A stretch of 64,000 nt of DNA. Origin: Silene conica. Taxonomy: Eukaryota; Streptophyta; Magnoliopsida; Caryophyllales; Caryophyllaceae. This document shows positions 11,857 through 22,735 of this stretch, in pieces. The translations under genes and the position numbers were made by a program. The stretch is from the NCBI GenBank assembly GCA_029255685.2, contig CM055314.2:9194399-9258398 (forward strand), given 5' to 3'. Position 1 is the first letter of the stretch; every line of letters starts with the position of its first letter. The notes beneath the pieces are model-generated. The model saw only the letters and a list, made by a program, of their open reading frames with translations. It had not been told where the DNA came from and did not search any database.

Positions 11857-14110
11857 TGTAATAACCCGTATTATTATTATGATTTTATGGGTAAACGATA
11901 ATTACTTATAAATCGTTCGTTTATTAAGCTTGCGTGTACTCGTATAATGATAAGCATTTTGGACTTCGGTGGGATTCAAAACGGGAACCTAGCCATCTTA
12001 TGATAATAATAGTAGTGTGGTGTTAGTGTGGCTCGAACCTAGGACCTGTGGCAGCATGGCCATGGGCCTCGTTTTGCGTGTAAACTACAGCCCACGTAAA
12101 GAAGTAGGTAAACTCAGCAACCCTGTTGTCCCTGCCGCCTTATTTAGGTTATTGTTTACCCTAAACCCTACTCACAAACACAGATCTCAAAACACGAAAA
12201 CCTAACCGCCACGTCAGGGAAGAAGAGGGAGTCATTCACGGTGGTCATACACTAGCGTAGGGTGGTTCGAATTGGCCGAAGATCTGGTATGTTCACCACC
12301 ACGCTATTAGTTCCTTTTGTGTTTATGAGTTTTATCGCATAAGTGACTGAGTTTACATGGCTAGTTCTTGGTTGTTTTTTCATAATTTCGTACTGGGACA
12401 CGCAATGTATACATGTAAATCATTGGTGGGGTGTCGTCGGTTGTTAAAAGTCGTCGTAAAGGGTGGTTAAGTCGGTGGCAGGGGATCACTGCTCCGTTTT
12501 TATTACTTTTACACAAGTTTTGTTGCTTATTTATCATACGTTTAAGTTTGAGTTTGCATCTATTTTATTATGGGTCGTGGGTTAGGATGTCAGGTGGTGG
12601 ATGGGTGGTACAGATGGTGATAATCACGGTGGTTAGAAGTGGTTGGATATGGTGGAATAGGGAGTTTCGAAAAGGTTGTCAGTGAGTTTGGGCGTTACAG
12701 TGTGTCGTGGGGGTTTGCTTGGGTTGGTATCACCGCCGACTAGGGGGAAGTCTATGCGGTGGTACCATGGTGGTTGTGGACGTCTGGTGTCAGTGGAGGT
12801 GGTTATGGTTAGTATGGTCGGTGTCAGCCTTGTCAGTGGTGGTTTCAGGGGTCTTCGCGGGGGTTGTTGAGAGGGTGTTGTACAGTAGGTTGTGAACCAG
12901 GCCTGGTAACGGCTCTGGTTCACCTCGACGGAGGAAGTCGACGGCCTTGGTGGTTGTCAGTGGTGTAGGGGACTGTGTGGGGGTCGTGTCTAGTGGTTGT
13001 CGGCGGGGGCTGGGCTGGCCACGCGGCTGTGAAAGGGTGTTAGGGGCCGCGGGTTGGAATGTTTAGGGTTGTTTTGGTTTATTTTATTTTATTTTATTTT
13101 ATTCTACATATATCTTTTATTATTTATGGTATTAATATTATTATTAATATTAATATTATTGTTTTATTAAGGAAATATTAGTATTTATTTTTGGAAGGTA
13201 TTAATGTAGCTATTAATGTGTATTTTGAATAGTTTATATTTCAAACGATTTAAGAAAGTTGCTATGTTTAGAAAGTTACCAATTTTGGAAGTTACTATTT
13301 TGGGAGATGTCTATTTTAGGAAACTTGCTATTTTGGGAAGTTTCTATATATAGTAGTTGTACTTGTATCACGGTTTTTAGGGAGTCTTATTGATCATACG
13401 TATTATGCGTTTAGGTAACGATTTTCGAGTGGAACATTTTTAGCAGTTGTGCAACTAACGACTCCATTCGACTATTGAGGTAGGGGAATATCTCTGTCTG
13501 TGATTGTGATTTGGCATGAGGATACTCATTATCTGGTTGTTATATTTAATTGTGATATATTGTGGCTGATTGATTATTATTAATTATCGTGGAGAACGGG
13601 GCTTGTGAAATGGGTCTTGTGATATGGGTCTTGTGATAAGTGACTTGTGATATGGCCATGGGGAGGTGTGTTGTGGTGTGTTGGAGATGTGGTGGAAAAA
13701 CGAATGTTGAGGAGATGGAGGAAATGTATATTGTTTTATTCCATGTTTTGATTATATTACCTACTCAACCTCGTGTTGACCCTGTTTGTTGTATGTGTCT
13801 GTGTTGATCCAATTTATTGGGGAGCAGAATGACAGGTCTTAGACTCGTGGGGAGCTGGAAGGGAGGAGAGGCTACGAACCAGACCTGACTAATGCTAGCC
13901 CATGTTATTTAGTCTTTCACCATGTTTAGACTTTTATTTTATACGACAGTTGTAACACTTTTGAGACTTTCTGTTTTAACATTTACATTACTTAATAAAG
14001 TACTGCGTTTCTTCGATTTGTTATCTACTGCCTCGGTTATCCTAGATGGTAACACCCTTGGTTATCTGGGGAGTCCTAGATCAGGTCCCTAAATAAATGG
14101 GGGTGTTACA
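11857..14110 (+). repeat. 3' LTR of the Tekay-type element (2254 bp)
   Basis: Starts TGTAATAACCCG after the polypurine tract and ends GGTGTTACA, with the short inverted ends TGTAA/TTACA. Contains a GGT/GTGG-rich stretch (about 12560-13060), an (ATTTT)n run at about 13079-13102 and a TATA-like box near 13344. The end matches the visible 5' LTR remnant at 5073. The next bases ACCGC would be the target duplication; the left copy is outside the window. Confidence 0.92.
13344..13353 (+). promoter_or_regulatory. Probable TATA box of the Tekay-type LTR
   Basis: CTATATATAG is the clearest TATA element in the LTR, in the expected third quarter. It would drive the element's transcript from the matching position of the 5' LTR, which is outside the window. 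Position-based inference. Confidence 0.45.
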
Positions 14111-14271
14111 ACCGCAAACACCGCCCAATTGGTTACATTAGAATTATTTACACAAATACACATTAAACATAGACCTTCCTCGTGGGATCGACCCCTACAT
14201 ACCCTCGCTATTGTTAGATTTCGTAGTGGATTATAAATTGTGAATTTGGAGACTCGCGACAAGTCTAGCCA
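14111..14271 (+). repeat. 5' LTR end of E0
   Basis: Ends ...AAGTCTAGCCA, followed by AATTTTGGCG exactly as the LTR ends of E1, E2 and E3 are followed. The LTR body is missing because the Tekay-type element inserted at 14110. The sequence is unlike the E1/E2 LTR, so this is another family. Confidence 0.75.
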
Positions 14272-14276
14272 AATTT

Positions 14277-14294
14277 TGGCGCCGTTGCCGGGGA
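14277..14294 (+). other. Primer-binding site, tRNA-Asp
   Basis: TGGCGCCGTTGCCGGGGA, a full 18-base complement to the plant tRNA-Asp 3' end, five bases after the LTR end. This primer is characteristic of Athila-type elements. Confidence 0.9.
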
Positions 14295-14377
14295 AGGCAA
14301 TTGTTTTTTGTTTGTGTGCTTGTAAATTTTTCTCGTAAAATTGTTTTAATACGGGTCTTGTGTCTTTTAGTTAGAAA

Positions 14378-15190
14378 ATGTGTTTTCAGTTTCCCCAACA
14401 AGAGCATGAATTACTTCATCACTACTTTGAAAGGCTGGAGATATATTTGGTCGAACACCCATCTTTATGTAAGAGTCAAGGTTTTTGGGTTGGTCTTTTT
14501 CATAGTTTTAATCAAAGTACTCAAATAGATGTTCAAGTAGAAAGCGAGGGTGGATTTTTCAAGTTGAAACATGAAAAGAAATGGGATGTGCTTGATCTTT
14601 TGATTGATAATTCCCGCCACAGTGAAAGGACTAACTCAACTTTTAATCTTACTCCTTGTTTTGATATCCCAACGAATATTGATTTGAGTCAAAATGATGA
14701 TATGAGCAACCTTGATGATTCTAATTCTCTTACTTTTGATGTGAGTGCTCCAATTTGTGATGAAGAAGATAGGCATGACTTTGATTTGTTGACCTTGTCC
14801 TATATTGAACCCGACGTAGATTTTACCATACCCCCACAATTTGACGATGACTTTTTGGGTGGAGATCCGGGTGATATGTTATGGGATTTAGATGACAATT
14901 TTGTTAGGAGTGGAGAAAACATGTTGGCTAAGATGACCCGATTGCATAAAGAACTACACCACGAGTATGTGGTTATTTTTGATATGCCAATAGAACCGGA
15001 GAAAGATGTTTTTTATATCTTTATGAGCTGTTTATGGTTTGTTATGATTATAAGCTTTTATAGTGTGTTAACTCACTCTTTTGATAGTTTATATGATCTT
15101 GTCCTACGGGCATTGACATGTTCCGATCTTAGTTTGATTGTTATTTTCAATAAAGGGGTAGTACTGTGTGACCCCATAATTGGTTCTTGA
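14378..15190 (+). CDS. Unrecognised ORF of E0 (270 aa)
   Basis: I do not recognise this protein. It starts MCFQFPQQEHELLHHYFERL, 84 bases after the primer site, and is strongly acidic in the middle (many Asp/Glu, for example DEEDRHDFD and FDDDFLGGDPGDM). It ends with a hydrophobic stretch at about residues 208-235 (FYIFMSCLWFVMIISFYSVL) that could be a membrane segment. It has no CCHC knuckle, protease or polymerase motif. The position is that of gag, but the composition is more like the accessory or env-like frames of some Athila elements. It is uninterrupted for 270 codons in an old nested remnant. Alternative: the N-terminal piece of a larger, truncated frame. Confidence 0.6.
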   Translation: MCFQFPQQEHELLHHYFERLEIYLVEHPSLCKSQGFWVGLFHSFNQSTQIDVQVESEGGFFKLKHEKKWDVLDLLIDNSRHSERTNSTFNLTPCFDIPTNIDLSQNDDMSNLDDSNSLTFDVSAPICDEEDRHDFDLLTLSYIEPDVDFTIPPQFDDDFLGGDPGDMLWDLDDNFVRSGENMLAKMTRLHKELHHEYVVIFDMPIEPEKDVFYIFMSCLWFVMIISFYSVLTHSFDSLYDLVLRALTCSDLSLIVIFNKGVVLCDPIIGS

Positions 15191-15369
15191 GCTCTAATGT
15201 GCGTCGTGCGGGACATTAAACCAGCGCTTACGGGAGGCAACCCGGTTTTGTTATTTAATGTTTTTGCTTTAGTTTTTGAATAAGGCAGTTTGAATTTTCC
15301 ACTTGCGGTTACATGGGTAATGACGGAAGTGTGCAAGCTCCAATACTCTCTTTTGTTAGGTATAATTTC

Positions 15370-16962
15370 TGATGCCCGTCGTTGAGGGTACCAAAGATAA
15401 ATTTATAATTCCTAAACTTAAACTATAGATAGTGAAAGTCAAGGGTCGAACCACAAGGAGGTGGGGAATGTTTATTGTTTGATGTTGATGTTTAAGGTAA
15501 CAATTTTGGGGGTTGATTGGTTGTTTACTAAGTCTAAAGCAAAGATAAAAATAAAACAAGAAAATAAAGATGAGATTAAAACTATATAAAAAGGGATGCT
15601 AGGATGTTTGGGTAACAAATAGCTAAGGTAATATAAATCCTAAGGTCAACATGTATTGCAGTCGCGTAAGGGGTGTGACATATCCTTTCGGTCTATGGTA
15701 CCTAATAGCTCCTTTCGGCCTATGCTATTAGTTCCTAGGTCTCACAATTAATGGGTGTCAACAATAAGGGTGATTCCTAAATCCTAGGTCACATACCTTT
15801 CAGTCTTGAGTAACCTAGCCGTCTTAAGGTGTAAACCAAGGCCCTTCCCGTATCTCTCAATCTTGGGTAGGTCATTACTAACATCCTACAAGTCTCCTTT
15901 CAGTCTCGTTGTAGGGTATTATAGTCAACAAAGAAAGACGAAACAGAATACATACGCGAGTGGGTCGACCGACCGGCTATTCCAGTCGGCCGACCACCGC
16001 CTTGGTCGACCGACCCATTATTTGAGTCGGCCGACCACGGCTCTGCTACAGGTCGGTCTCGAACGTTATACTACCTACGCGTATTCATCCCGTACATCCT
16101 AACATATGAATTTAGCTACTCATAATAATTGAAACAATAATAAAAACAGAAGTAAACATGGAAATCATGGTGAAAATCAATCTAAGCATGCAAGAATTAA
16201 TAAAGCTTGGGATTCTAACTTAAACCGGATACAATAATAATAAGAACAATAATGAAACTAAATTAAAAGAGTAATTACCAGAAATCGGAATTAAGGAAGA
16301 AAGGAACAAACTTTATTGAATGCTTGAGAATTATTGAAAGATTACAATTGAACTAAAAGACGGAATAAAACTAAATTACGAACTTGATTATTATGGTGGG
16401 TGCTAATTGATAAAAGCTAGATAGAGAACTTAATTGTAACTTGATGATAAAAACTGAATTGTGGCTTGATGGCTCCCTTCCTAACCCTAATCAAAAGATT
16501 AGTTTATATAGGGCAGCAAAATAAAGAGTTTCCTAAAGACTCCACACTTCTAATCGATTTCCGAAAACGCTTCTGGGCTTCGCTGAGGTCGGTCGACCAG
16601 TTTTGTGGGTCGGTCGACCTCTTTACGGGCTTCAGGAATTCTGGGCTTCAAAGAACTGGTCGGCCGACCCATATAGTAGGTCGGTCGACCCGTTACTGGA
16701 TAAGATTGCTTTGATTCGTCTCGGGTTTGACTTTTAATAATTGATTAATGATTCCTGTTGACTTTCCTTCGTTCCTTAATTATGCAAAAGTCTCGAGGGC
16801 ATAAGTTTGCTGTAAAATCGTCATTTTTCCGCACAAATCTGCAAAAGAGCATAAAAATACGAAAGTGCACAATTGTTGGGAAATAAGGGCTAAAACATAG
16901 TAAATGAGCGACCAAATGCGTGTAAAAATAGATGTAAAACATCATAAATTAGACACGCATCA
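15370..16962 (-). repeat. 3' LTR of E1 (1593 bp)
   Basis: In + orientation begins TGATGCCCGTCG and ends ACACGCATCA, the same termini as the E2 LTRs. Carries four 33-bp arm-spacer-arm modules (15963-15995, 16004-16036, 16587-16619, 16658-16690). In the sense direction the last two lie upstream of a TATA box (16502-16511) and the first two downstream. ATTTC at 15365-15369 is the left target duplication; the right partner is lost. Confidence 0.92.
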
Positions 16963-18985
16963 AATTCCCCAAACCAAACCCTTGCTTTCCCTCAAGCAAG
17001 AAGTAGACTCGATCTTAACTAATGGAACGATTTCAATCTCAGAGCGAAATTTACATGTTAGCCTAGACCAATGTCGAGTACAAAATGAGATAATATTCAA
17101 ATCATGCAAACGAGTTGTGGTGTCGTCAAAATTGCAAACCTAGAGGCTATAGAGACTTTATACCATGGACTCTCGCGGTACGCTCGAGACACTCATGAAG
17201 CAAAAGGTGAATATATGTAAAAGATAGAAAGAAGTAATTTTGTAGAGACACTCACCTAACTGCTACCCATGAAAACATGCCTGCAATCTAACATGAACAA
17301 GAATTCTACAACTTTGTATAGCAAACTCATTAAGTGACTCGGATACATGCAATTGAGGTAATGAAAGATAGGTGAGGTAAAAGGTAAAAGTGGTTAAGAT
17401 GTTTTTGGATATGTGGGGTTAGTAGCCAAGCTAGTAAAACCGATTTCCAACGACATAATTCACAACTTTTGTTATTAAGGAAGTGCTCTTTTGTAGCACA
17501 ACTTTCACATTGAATATAAGAAAGGACTCCCAAATATTTTTGAATGAAGTACGGGAGTGATAACACATGAAAGAAAGGGAATTTGGAACGATTTTATTTT
17601 TCATTCTGATGCTACCAGGTGGTCGGCCGACCCATGAAGGAGGTCGGTCGACTTCTTTCCTGTACGTTTTGATTTTTTTTCGTTTTTCTTTTCTTTCTTT
17701 TCTTTTTCTGGATTTTTCTGTTCTTTTTATTTTCTTTCTTTATTTCTTTTCTCTTTTTGCTCAAGATAGCATACAAACCAAGATACCTCAAAATAAACCA
17801 AAGACCACAAATACTAGCTTGGAAGGGTAGGCTAAGTATGGGATGTAGTTTTGGGGGAATAAAGAGGCAATTTTGACTATGTGAAGCTTATGGGTAAATA
17901 AGAGAAAAGGGATCCCAAATGCACGTATCAAGATTCACAAAACGAGATAGTAATACAAGTATATAGCAATTCAAGTTCATGTTTATGCATATCGATGTAA
18001 CATGTTCCAAGGGGAGTACTACTCACATCCTAGACAACTGGTTTAAGAATGAAACCAGGAAATAAGCTCTAAAAACTCAGAATGTATAGTAGGTTGCCAA
18101 GGTATAAGTCAAGTCTCAAGATATACAAATTGACAAAAAACTCGTAGATATGCAAGAGACTCTCATACTAAAACAAGTTGACAAGGCAAGGTAAGGGCAT
18201 AAACATGTGAAATAGCATAAATCATCCTTGAAATACTCTCGTTCCGACTCGACCTATATGCTAAAATAAACATGCATTTTTTTGGAATTTTTGAATTTTG
18301 TTTCATTTTTTTTTTTTGGATTTTTTTGTTGTATATGCAAGGAAAAGAAAAGAACGATGCAATACGGAAATGCAATAAACGTGTGACAAAATGCAATGCA
18401 TGTGACACGAAACCATTCCCCAAACCAACCCGCACAATGTCTCCATTGTGCATTAGCCTAAGTAAAGGTTTCAGAAAATTAAAAGAACGATGCAAGGAAA
18501 ATAAAAACTAAGGAAAACTGGAAAGAACTCACTGGATTAATAGGTGCATGAGGAAAAACCTCCCCAAACCAGCGTAAGCTGGGAGGTTTTGGTGGCCAGC
18601 AGTGCCACTCAAGTACCCAAGATGGTTGCACAATTCCCGAGGAAGAAACGAACAGGCTGTGACGGATGATAGGGTCGACCGACCCATGTTTTAGGTCGAC
18701 CGTCCTTCCTGCAGACTGCAGGAATTCCAGCATTACAGGGACTAGGTCGACCGACCCATATTTTCGGTCGGTCGACCCCTCTGCTGTACAGCGGTCCTCG
18801 TTTCTTTGTTAATCCTGAAAAAGCAATAAATATGCGCCCAACAAATGCGCGAGATGCCAGAAACAAGTCTAAAGTCTTAACTACGCAAGCATAAAGGAAA
18901 AAGGTTCTAAAACTACGAGCAAACCAAATTAAAAAAGTCTCAAACAACAAAAGTAAATTGTCTTAAAACCTGAAATTCGAAACAA
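16963..18985 (-). other. 3' non-coding region of E1 with hairpins and modules
   Basis: About 2 kb without a gene. Next to the LTR is a polypurine tract (minus-strand GGGTTTGGTTTGGGGAATT). Includes modules at 17621-17653, 18673-18705 and 18745-18777, a T-rich tract at 17670-17750, a perfect 8-bp hairpin GCACAATG/CATTGTGC at 18432-18451 and a 5-bp hairpin CCAGC-GTAA-GCTGG at 18569-18582. Both hairpins recur in E2 and E3. Confidence 0.8.
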
Positions 18986-20174
18986 CTATCCGCTAAAGAT
19001 GCGGAATATCTCCGACCACGGCTTTTGACGACATGTCGTAGTCTCCACAGTGTTTGTTTGAGTAGCAAAACACATCTTCTTTCCGCCGCAAAGCATATGC
19101 GACGAACTCTCCCCTGGGTCTTGTCTCTTCTTTTTCTTGTCCTCCCGATCTACAACATCTGGGTCTTCATCTTCTTTATAGCTCAAGAATCCCATTCCCC
19201 CTCTCTGCACTGTGACTTCCTTTATTTTGGGTTTCCCCAAACCAATTCCTGCATTAGTCACAACAGAAGTATCCTCCATATTGCTCCCAATCTGGTGCGG
19301 AGGTGTAAAAACAGATACAGGGGTAGGCAATAAAGTAGGAGAAGTAGTGATGACCTTATACTTCTTTTCAGAAGTAATAGCATTACAAGTGATGGGGGGT
19401 CATAGCATCCTTTTTCCTATAAGATAGGCCATAAATGATGGAATGCTTTCCTACTTTGAAGGTTAAAGTCCCAGTGCCCACATCTATGATGGCTCCCGCA
19501 GTGTGAAGGAAAGGTCTTCCTAGTATTATAGGTATATGGGCATCCTCGGGAATGTCCAGTACTACAAAGTCAACTAGGAAGAAAAACCTGTCTATACGCA
19601 CAGGGATGTTTTCCAACACCCCTATGGGTTCCATAGATGTACGGTCTGCCATCTGGACAGTCATGCTGGTTACTGCAAAATTGGTCATTCCTAGTTTTAG
19701 GGCAACACTTAGGGGCATGACACTGATACTAGCTCCTAAGTCGCATAAGGCCTTTTTTACAGGGAAGGTTCCTATATTGCAGGGGACAGAGAAACTCCCA
19801 GGGTCCTCGAGTTTGTGAGGGGATATAACATGTGATAAAAAACTAGATGACTCTTTAGTGAGAGCCACTGACTCAACCTTATCTAAAGACCTCTTTCTTG
19901 ACAAAAGTTGTCTCATAAATTTAAGATACGAAGGAACATGTTGGACTAATTCTAGAAACGGAACTTGAACATTTAATGAACGAATTACGTCTTTAAATTT
20001 TTCAAAAGATACCTGGTCCTTTGAAGGTATGAGTCTTTCCGGGAAAGGAGGGGCTGAAGAGTCAGTATTTGCAGCCCTTTTCAGAAACCTAGGGGTCTTA
20101 TCACCCCGAAAAAAGAAATCCCTCAAGTTGTTTGGCAATTCGGGACGAAAAGGAGCATCTTTCTCCGCATCGGT

Positions 20175-20279
20175 GGTCGGTCGACCCTCTTCCTCGGTCA
20201 ATCGACCAGTTTCCTGTACCGCGGGATTTTCCAGATTCTGCTCAGAGGTCGGTCGACCTGGCTCCTGGGTCGGTCGACC
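20175..20279 (-). repeat. Two 33-bp modules inside the E1 reading frame
   Basis: Modules at 20175-20207 and 20247-20279, starts 72 bp apart, each 12-bp arm, 9-bp spacer, 12-bp arm. They encode GRPTQEPGRPT and GRLTEEEGRPT. One arm has decayed (GGTCAATCGACC, giving GRLT). Confidence 0.9.
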
Positions 20280-21183
20280 TTCCTCGCTGTCAGTCAGCTT
20301 CGGCTGTCTCTCTTTCTCTTTTTCACCTCCCACTTTAGCTCCACTTCGTAGGGATATATATGATATTTAGAGTCTCTTTTTTCTGGTCCGTCTTGGTCGG
20401 AAGTTGACCCGGAGCCCTAGTATCGTTCTTGCCCGCGATTTCAGCAATCTGAGATTCTAACATCTTCATCCCTGCTTCCCTAGCCTGAGACTCCTTCTGA
20501 ACCAACCCAGTGAGATTTTGGATAAGAGTGTCTGTGTTGGGTGGTGGGTTTGAAGGTGGTTGAGGGTTGAAGGGTGGTTTTTGGAAACCTTGCTTATGTG
20601 GGGGAATGTATGTGGAGTTTTGCTGAGGTTGCAAGTGTTGTGGGTTGAGAACATTCTGGCTTGTCCACCTCATGTTGGGATGGACATTGTCATTATTTGG
20701 GTCATAGAAATTGTTCCCACGATAGTTCTAAAAAGCGGCACATGTCTCATTGGATGAGGTACAAAATTTTGACACGTGCCCTTCTCTACCACACCTTTCA
20801 CAAGCAAAGGGTCCGTCTTGAATGGCATTCACCTGATACATACCTCCCTTGCTCCCACTTCCTATGTCGAACTTCCCTCCAGCCTCTAGCTTCTCTAACT
20901 TGGCCGTCAAGGCCTCAACAGCAGCCAGGTTATACTCAGCTTTCCTTTGATTGCCTCGGGAAGTTCCATGTTCAGCACGGTGCACAGCAACATCCTCTAT
21001 TAACTTGAGACCCTTAGTCTCTCCGGAATTGTCCTGGAACCTTCCATTGGCCGCAGCATCTAAGTAGGCCCTGTTGTCATCATAGAGGCCATTGTAGAAC
21101 TGGTTACAAAGAAACCATTGTTCGAATCCATGGTGTGGTATGGATCGAACAAGTCTCTTGAACCTGTACCAAGCCTCACTGAA

Positions 21184-21188
21184 ATCCT
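21184..21188. repeat. Left target-site duplication of E2, ATCCT
   Basis: ATCCT immediately precedes the E2 LTR and is repeated at 29314-29318 immediately after the other LTR. The flanks join into the E1 gag, confirming the insertion site. Confidence 0.95.
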
Positions 21189-22735
21189 TGATGCCCGTCG
21201 TTGAGGGTACCAAAGATAAAATTTATAATTCCTAACTTTAACAATAGATAGTGAAAGTCAGGGTCGAACCACAAGGAGGTGGGGAATGTTTATTGTTTGA
21301 TGTGAATGTTTAAAGTAACAATTTTGGGGGTTTGAATTGGTTGATTACTAAGTCTAAGGCAAAGATTAAAATAAAACAAGAGATAAAGATGAGAATTAAA
21401 ATATAATAAAAAGGGATGCTAGGATGTTTGGGTAATAAATAGCTAAGGTAAAATAAATCCTAAGGTCAACATGTATTGCAGTCGCGTAAGGGGGTGTAAC
21501 ATATCTTTTTAGGTCTATGCTACCTAATAGCTCATTTCGGCCTATGCTATTAGTTCCTAGGTCTCACAATTATTGGGTGTCAACAATAAGGGTGATTCCT
21601 AAATCCCAGGTCACATACCTTTCAGCCTTGAGTAACCTATCCGTCTTAAGGTGTAAACCAATGCCCTTCCCGTATCTTCCAATCTTGGGTAGGTCATTAC
21701 TAACATCCTACAAGTCTCCTTATGGTCTCATTGCAGGATATTATAATTGACAAGAAAAGACGAAATAAGAATACATACGCGGGTGGTCGACCGACCGGCT
21801 ACTCCAGTCGGCCGACCACGACCTCGGTCGACCGACCAGCTATTCCAGTCGGCCGACCGTGGTCCTGCTACAGGTCGGTCTTTCGAATTTTATCTACCTA
21901 CGCATATTCATCCCCTACATCCTAACATATGAAATTTAGCTACTCATAATACTTAAGATGATTATAAAATTTGGAATAAACATGGTAAACATGGTAAACA
22001 ATCTAAACATGCGAGATTCAATAAAGCTTGAGATTCTAACTTAACAATTGTAATAAAAATAAGAACTATAATAAAAAGTTAGATTAAAAGAGTAATTACC
22101 ACAATTGGAATTAGGGCAGAAAGGAACAAACTTTATTGAATGCTTGGGAACTATTGAAAGATTACAAAACTAAAAGATGGTAAAAGATAGATACTAATCG
22201 ATACTCCTTGATAAAACTTGATAATAAACCCTAGCTACAAGATTAGCTTATATAGGGTAAGAGATTAGAGTTTCCTAAAGACTTTAATTCTATTTTATTT
22301 CCGAAAAGAATCGCATGGGCTTCCGCTGTGGTCGGTCGACCTACTATGTGGGTCGGTCGACCGCTTCTTGCTGGGCTTCTTTTATTTTTCGGCCTTCCTT
22401 GAGATTTGGGCTTTATTAAAGTTCAGGCCTGGTCGGCCGACCCGTTTAGCTGGTCGGTCGACCGCCTCCGTAAGGAAATCTTCGGATTTCTTCTTGTTTT
22501 GACTTTTGGGCTCTTGACTTTGACTCCAATTGACTTTCCATTTATTCCTTAATTATGCAATAGACTCGAGGATATGGATTTGGTGCTAAACCGTCTCTTT
22601 TCCGCGTAAATCTGCAAAAGTGCATAAAAATACGAAAGTACACGATTTGTGGGAAATAAAGGCTAAAACATAGTAAATGAGCGACCAAATACGTGTAAAA
22701 ATAGATGTAAAACATCATAAAATAGACACGTATCA
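21189..22735 (-). repeat. 3' LTR of E2 (1547 bp)
   Basis: In + orientation TGATGCCC...CGTATCA. Modules at 21785-21817, 21826-21858, 22330-22362 and 22431-22463. Mismatches with the other LTR noticed near 21387, 21536, 21706, 21814, 22470 and 22590. Confidence 0.95.
22246..22255 (-). promoter_or_regulatory. Probable TATA box of the E2 LTR
   Basis: Minus-strand CTATATAAGC, conserved in position and sequence in E1 (16502-16511), E3 (about 49359-49368) and the other E2 LTR (28824-28833). In every LTR the nearest 33-bp module starts about 73-76 bp upstream of it in the sense direction. Confidence 0.6.

Larger units (their letters stand above)
4634..14110 (+). mobile_element. Ty3/gypsy chromovirus, Tekay/Del type
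   Basis: Residual 5' LTR, tRNA-iMet primer site, long leader, gag with one CCHC knuckle, aspartic protease, RT, RNase H, zinc-finger integrase and a C-terminal chromodomain, then polypurine tract and a complete 2254-bp 3' LTR. Gene order and the chromodomain place it among chromoviruses; the long LTR and the [13 protein letters not shown]/chromodomain tail fit Tekay/Del. Its 5' LTR was hit by copia C1, so only its last 440 bp are visible. Two frame-preserving stops, one stop replacing a Trp codon and a frameshift make it non-functional. It inserted into the 5' LTR of the Athila-type element that follows. Confidence 0.93.
14111..15369 (+). mobile_element. Athila-type element remnant (E0)
   Basis: Last 161 bp of a 5' LTR, a tRNA-Asp primer site and one ORF, cut on the left by the Tekay-type element and on the right by E1. 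The motif block GCGTCGTGCGGGACATTAAA ... GGGAGGCAACCC at about 15200-15245 is of a type seen near coding ends in Athila elements. No RT, integrase or protease is visible in the surviving piece, so it is either non-autonomous or truncated. Confidence 0.75.
18986..21188 (-). pseudogene. gag-pro: E1 gag-protease, C-terminal part (degenerate)
   Basis: Collinear with the C-terminal three quarters of the E2 protein: capsid end, CCHC knuckle CERCGREGHVSKFC, the LPTK linker, paired GRPT motifs, protease LCDLGASISVMPLS and terminal PWSEIFRIFSG. Breaks compared with E2: TAG at 20728-20730 where E2 has a Gln codon, a 4-base length change near 20355 and one extra G in the run at about 19394-19399. Its junction with the N-terminal part is interrupted by E2. 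Not translatable as one protein. Confidence 0.9.

Noticed and set aside
12431-12923. Several overlapping ORFs of 60-96 aa in the GGT-rich part of the gypsy LTR
   Set aside because: Composition artefact of GTGG/GGT-rich DNA inside an LTR; open in several frames on both strands with no protein-like features.
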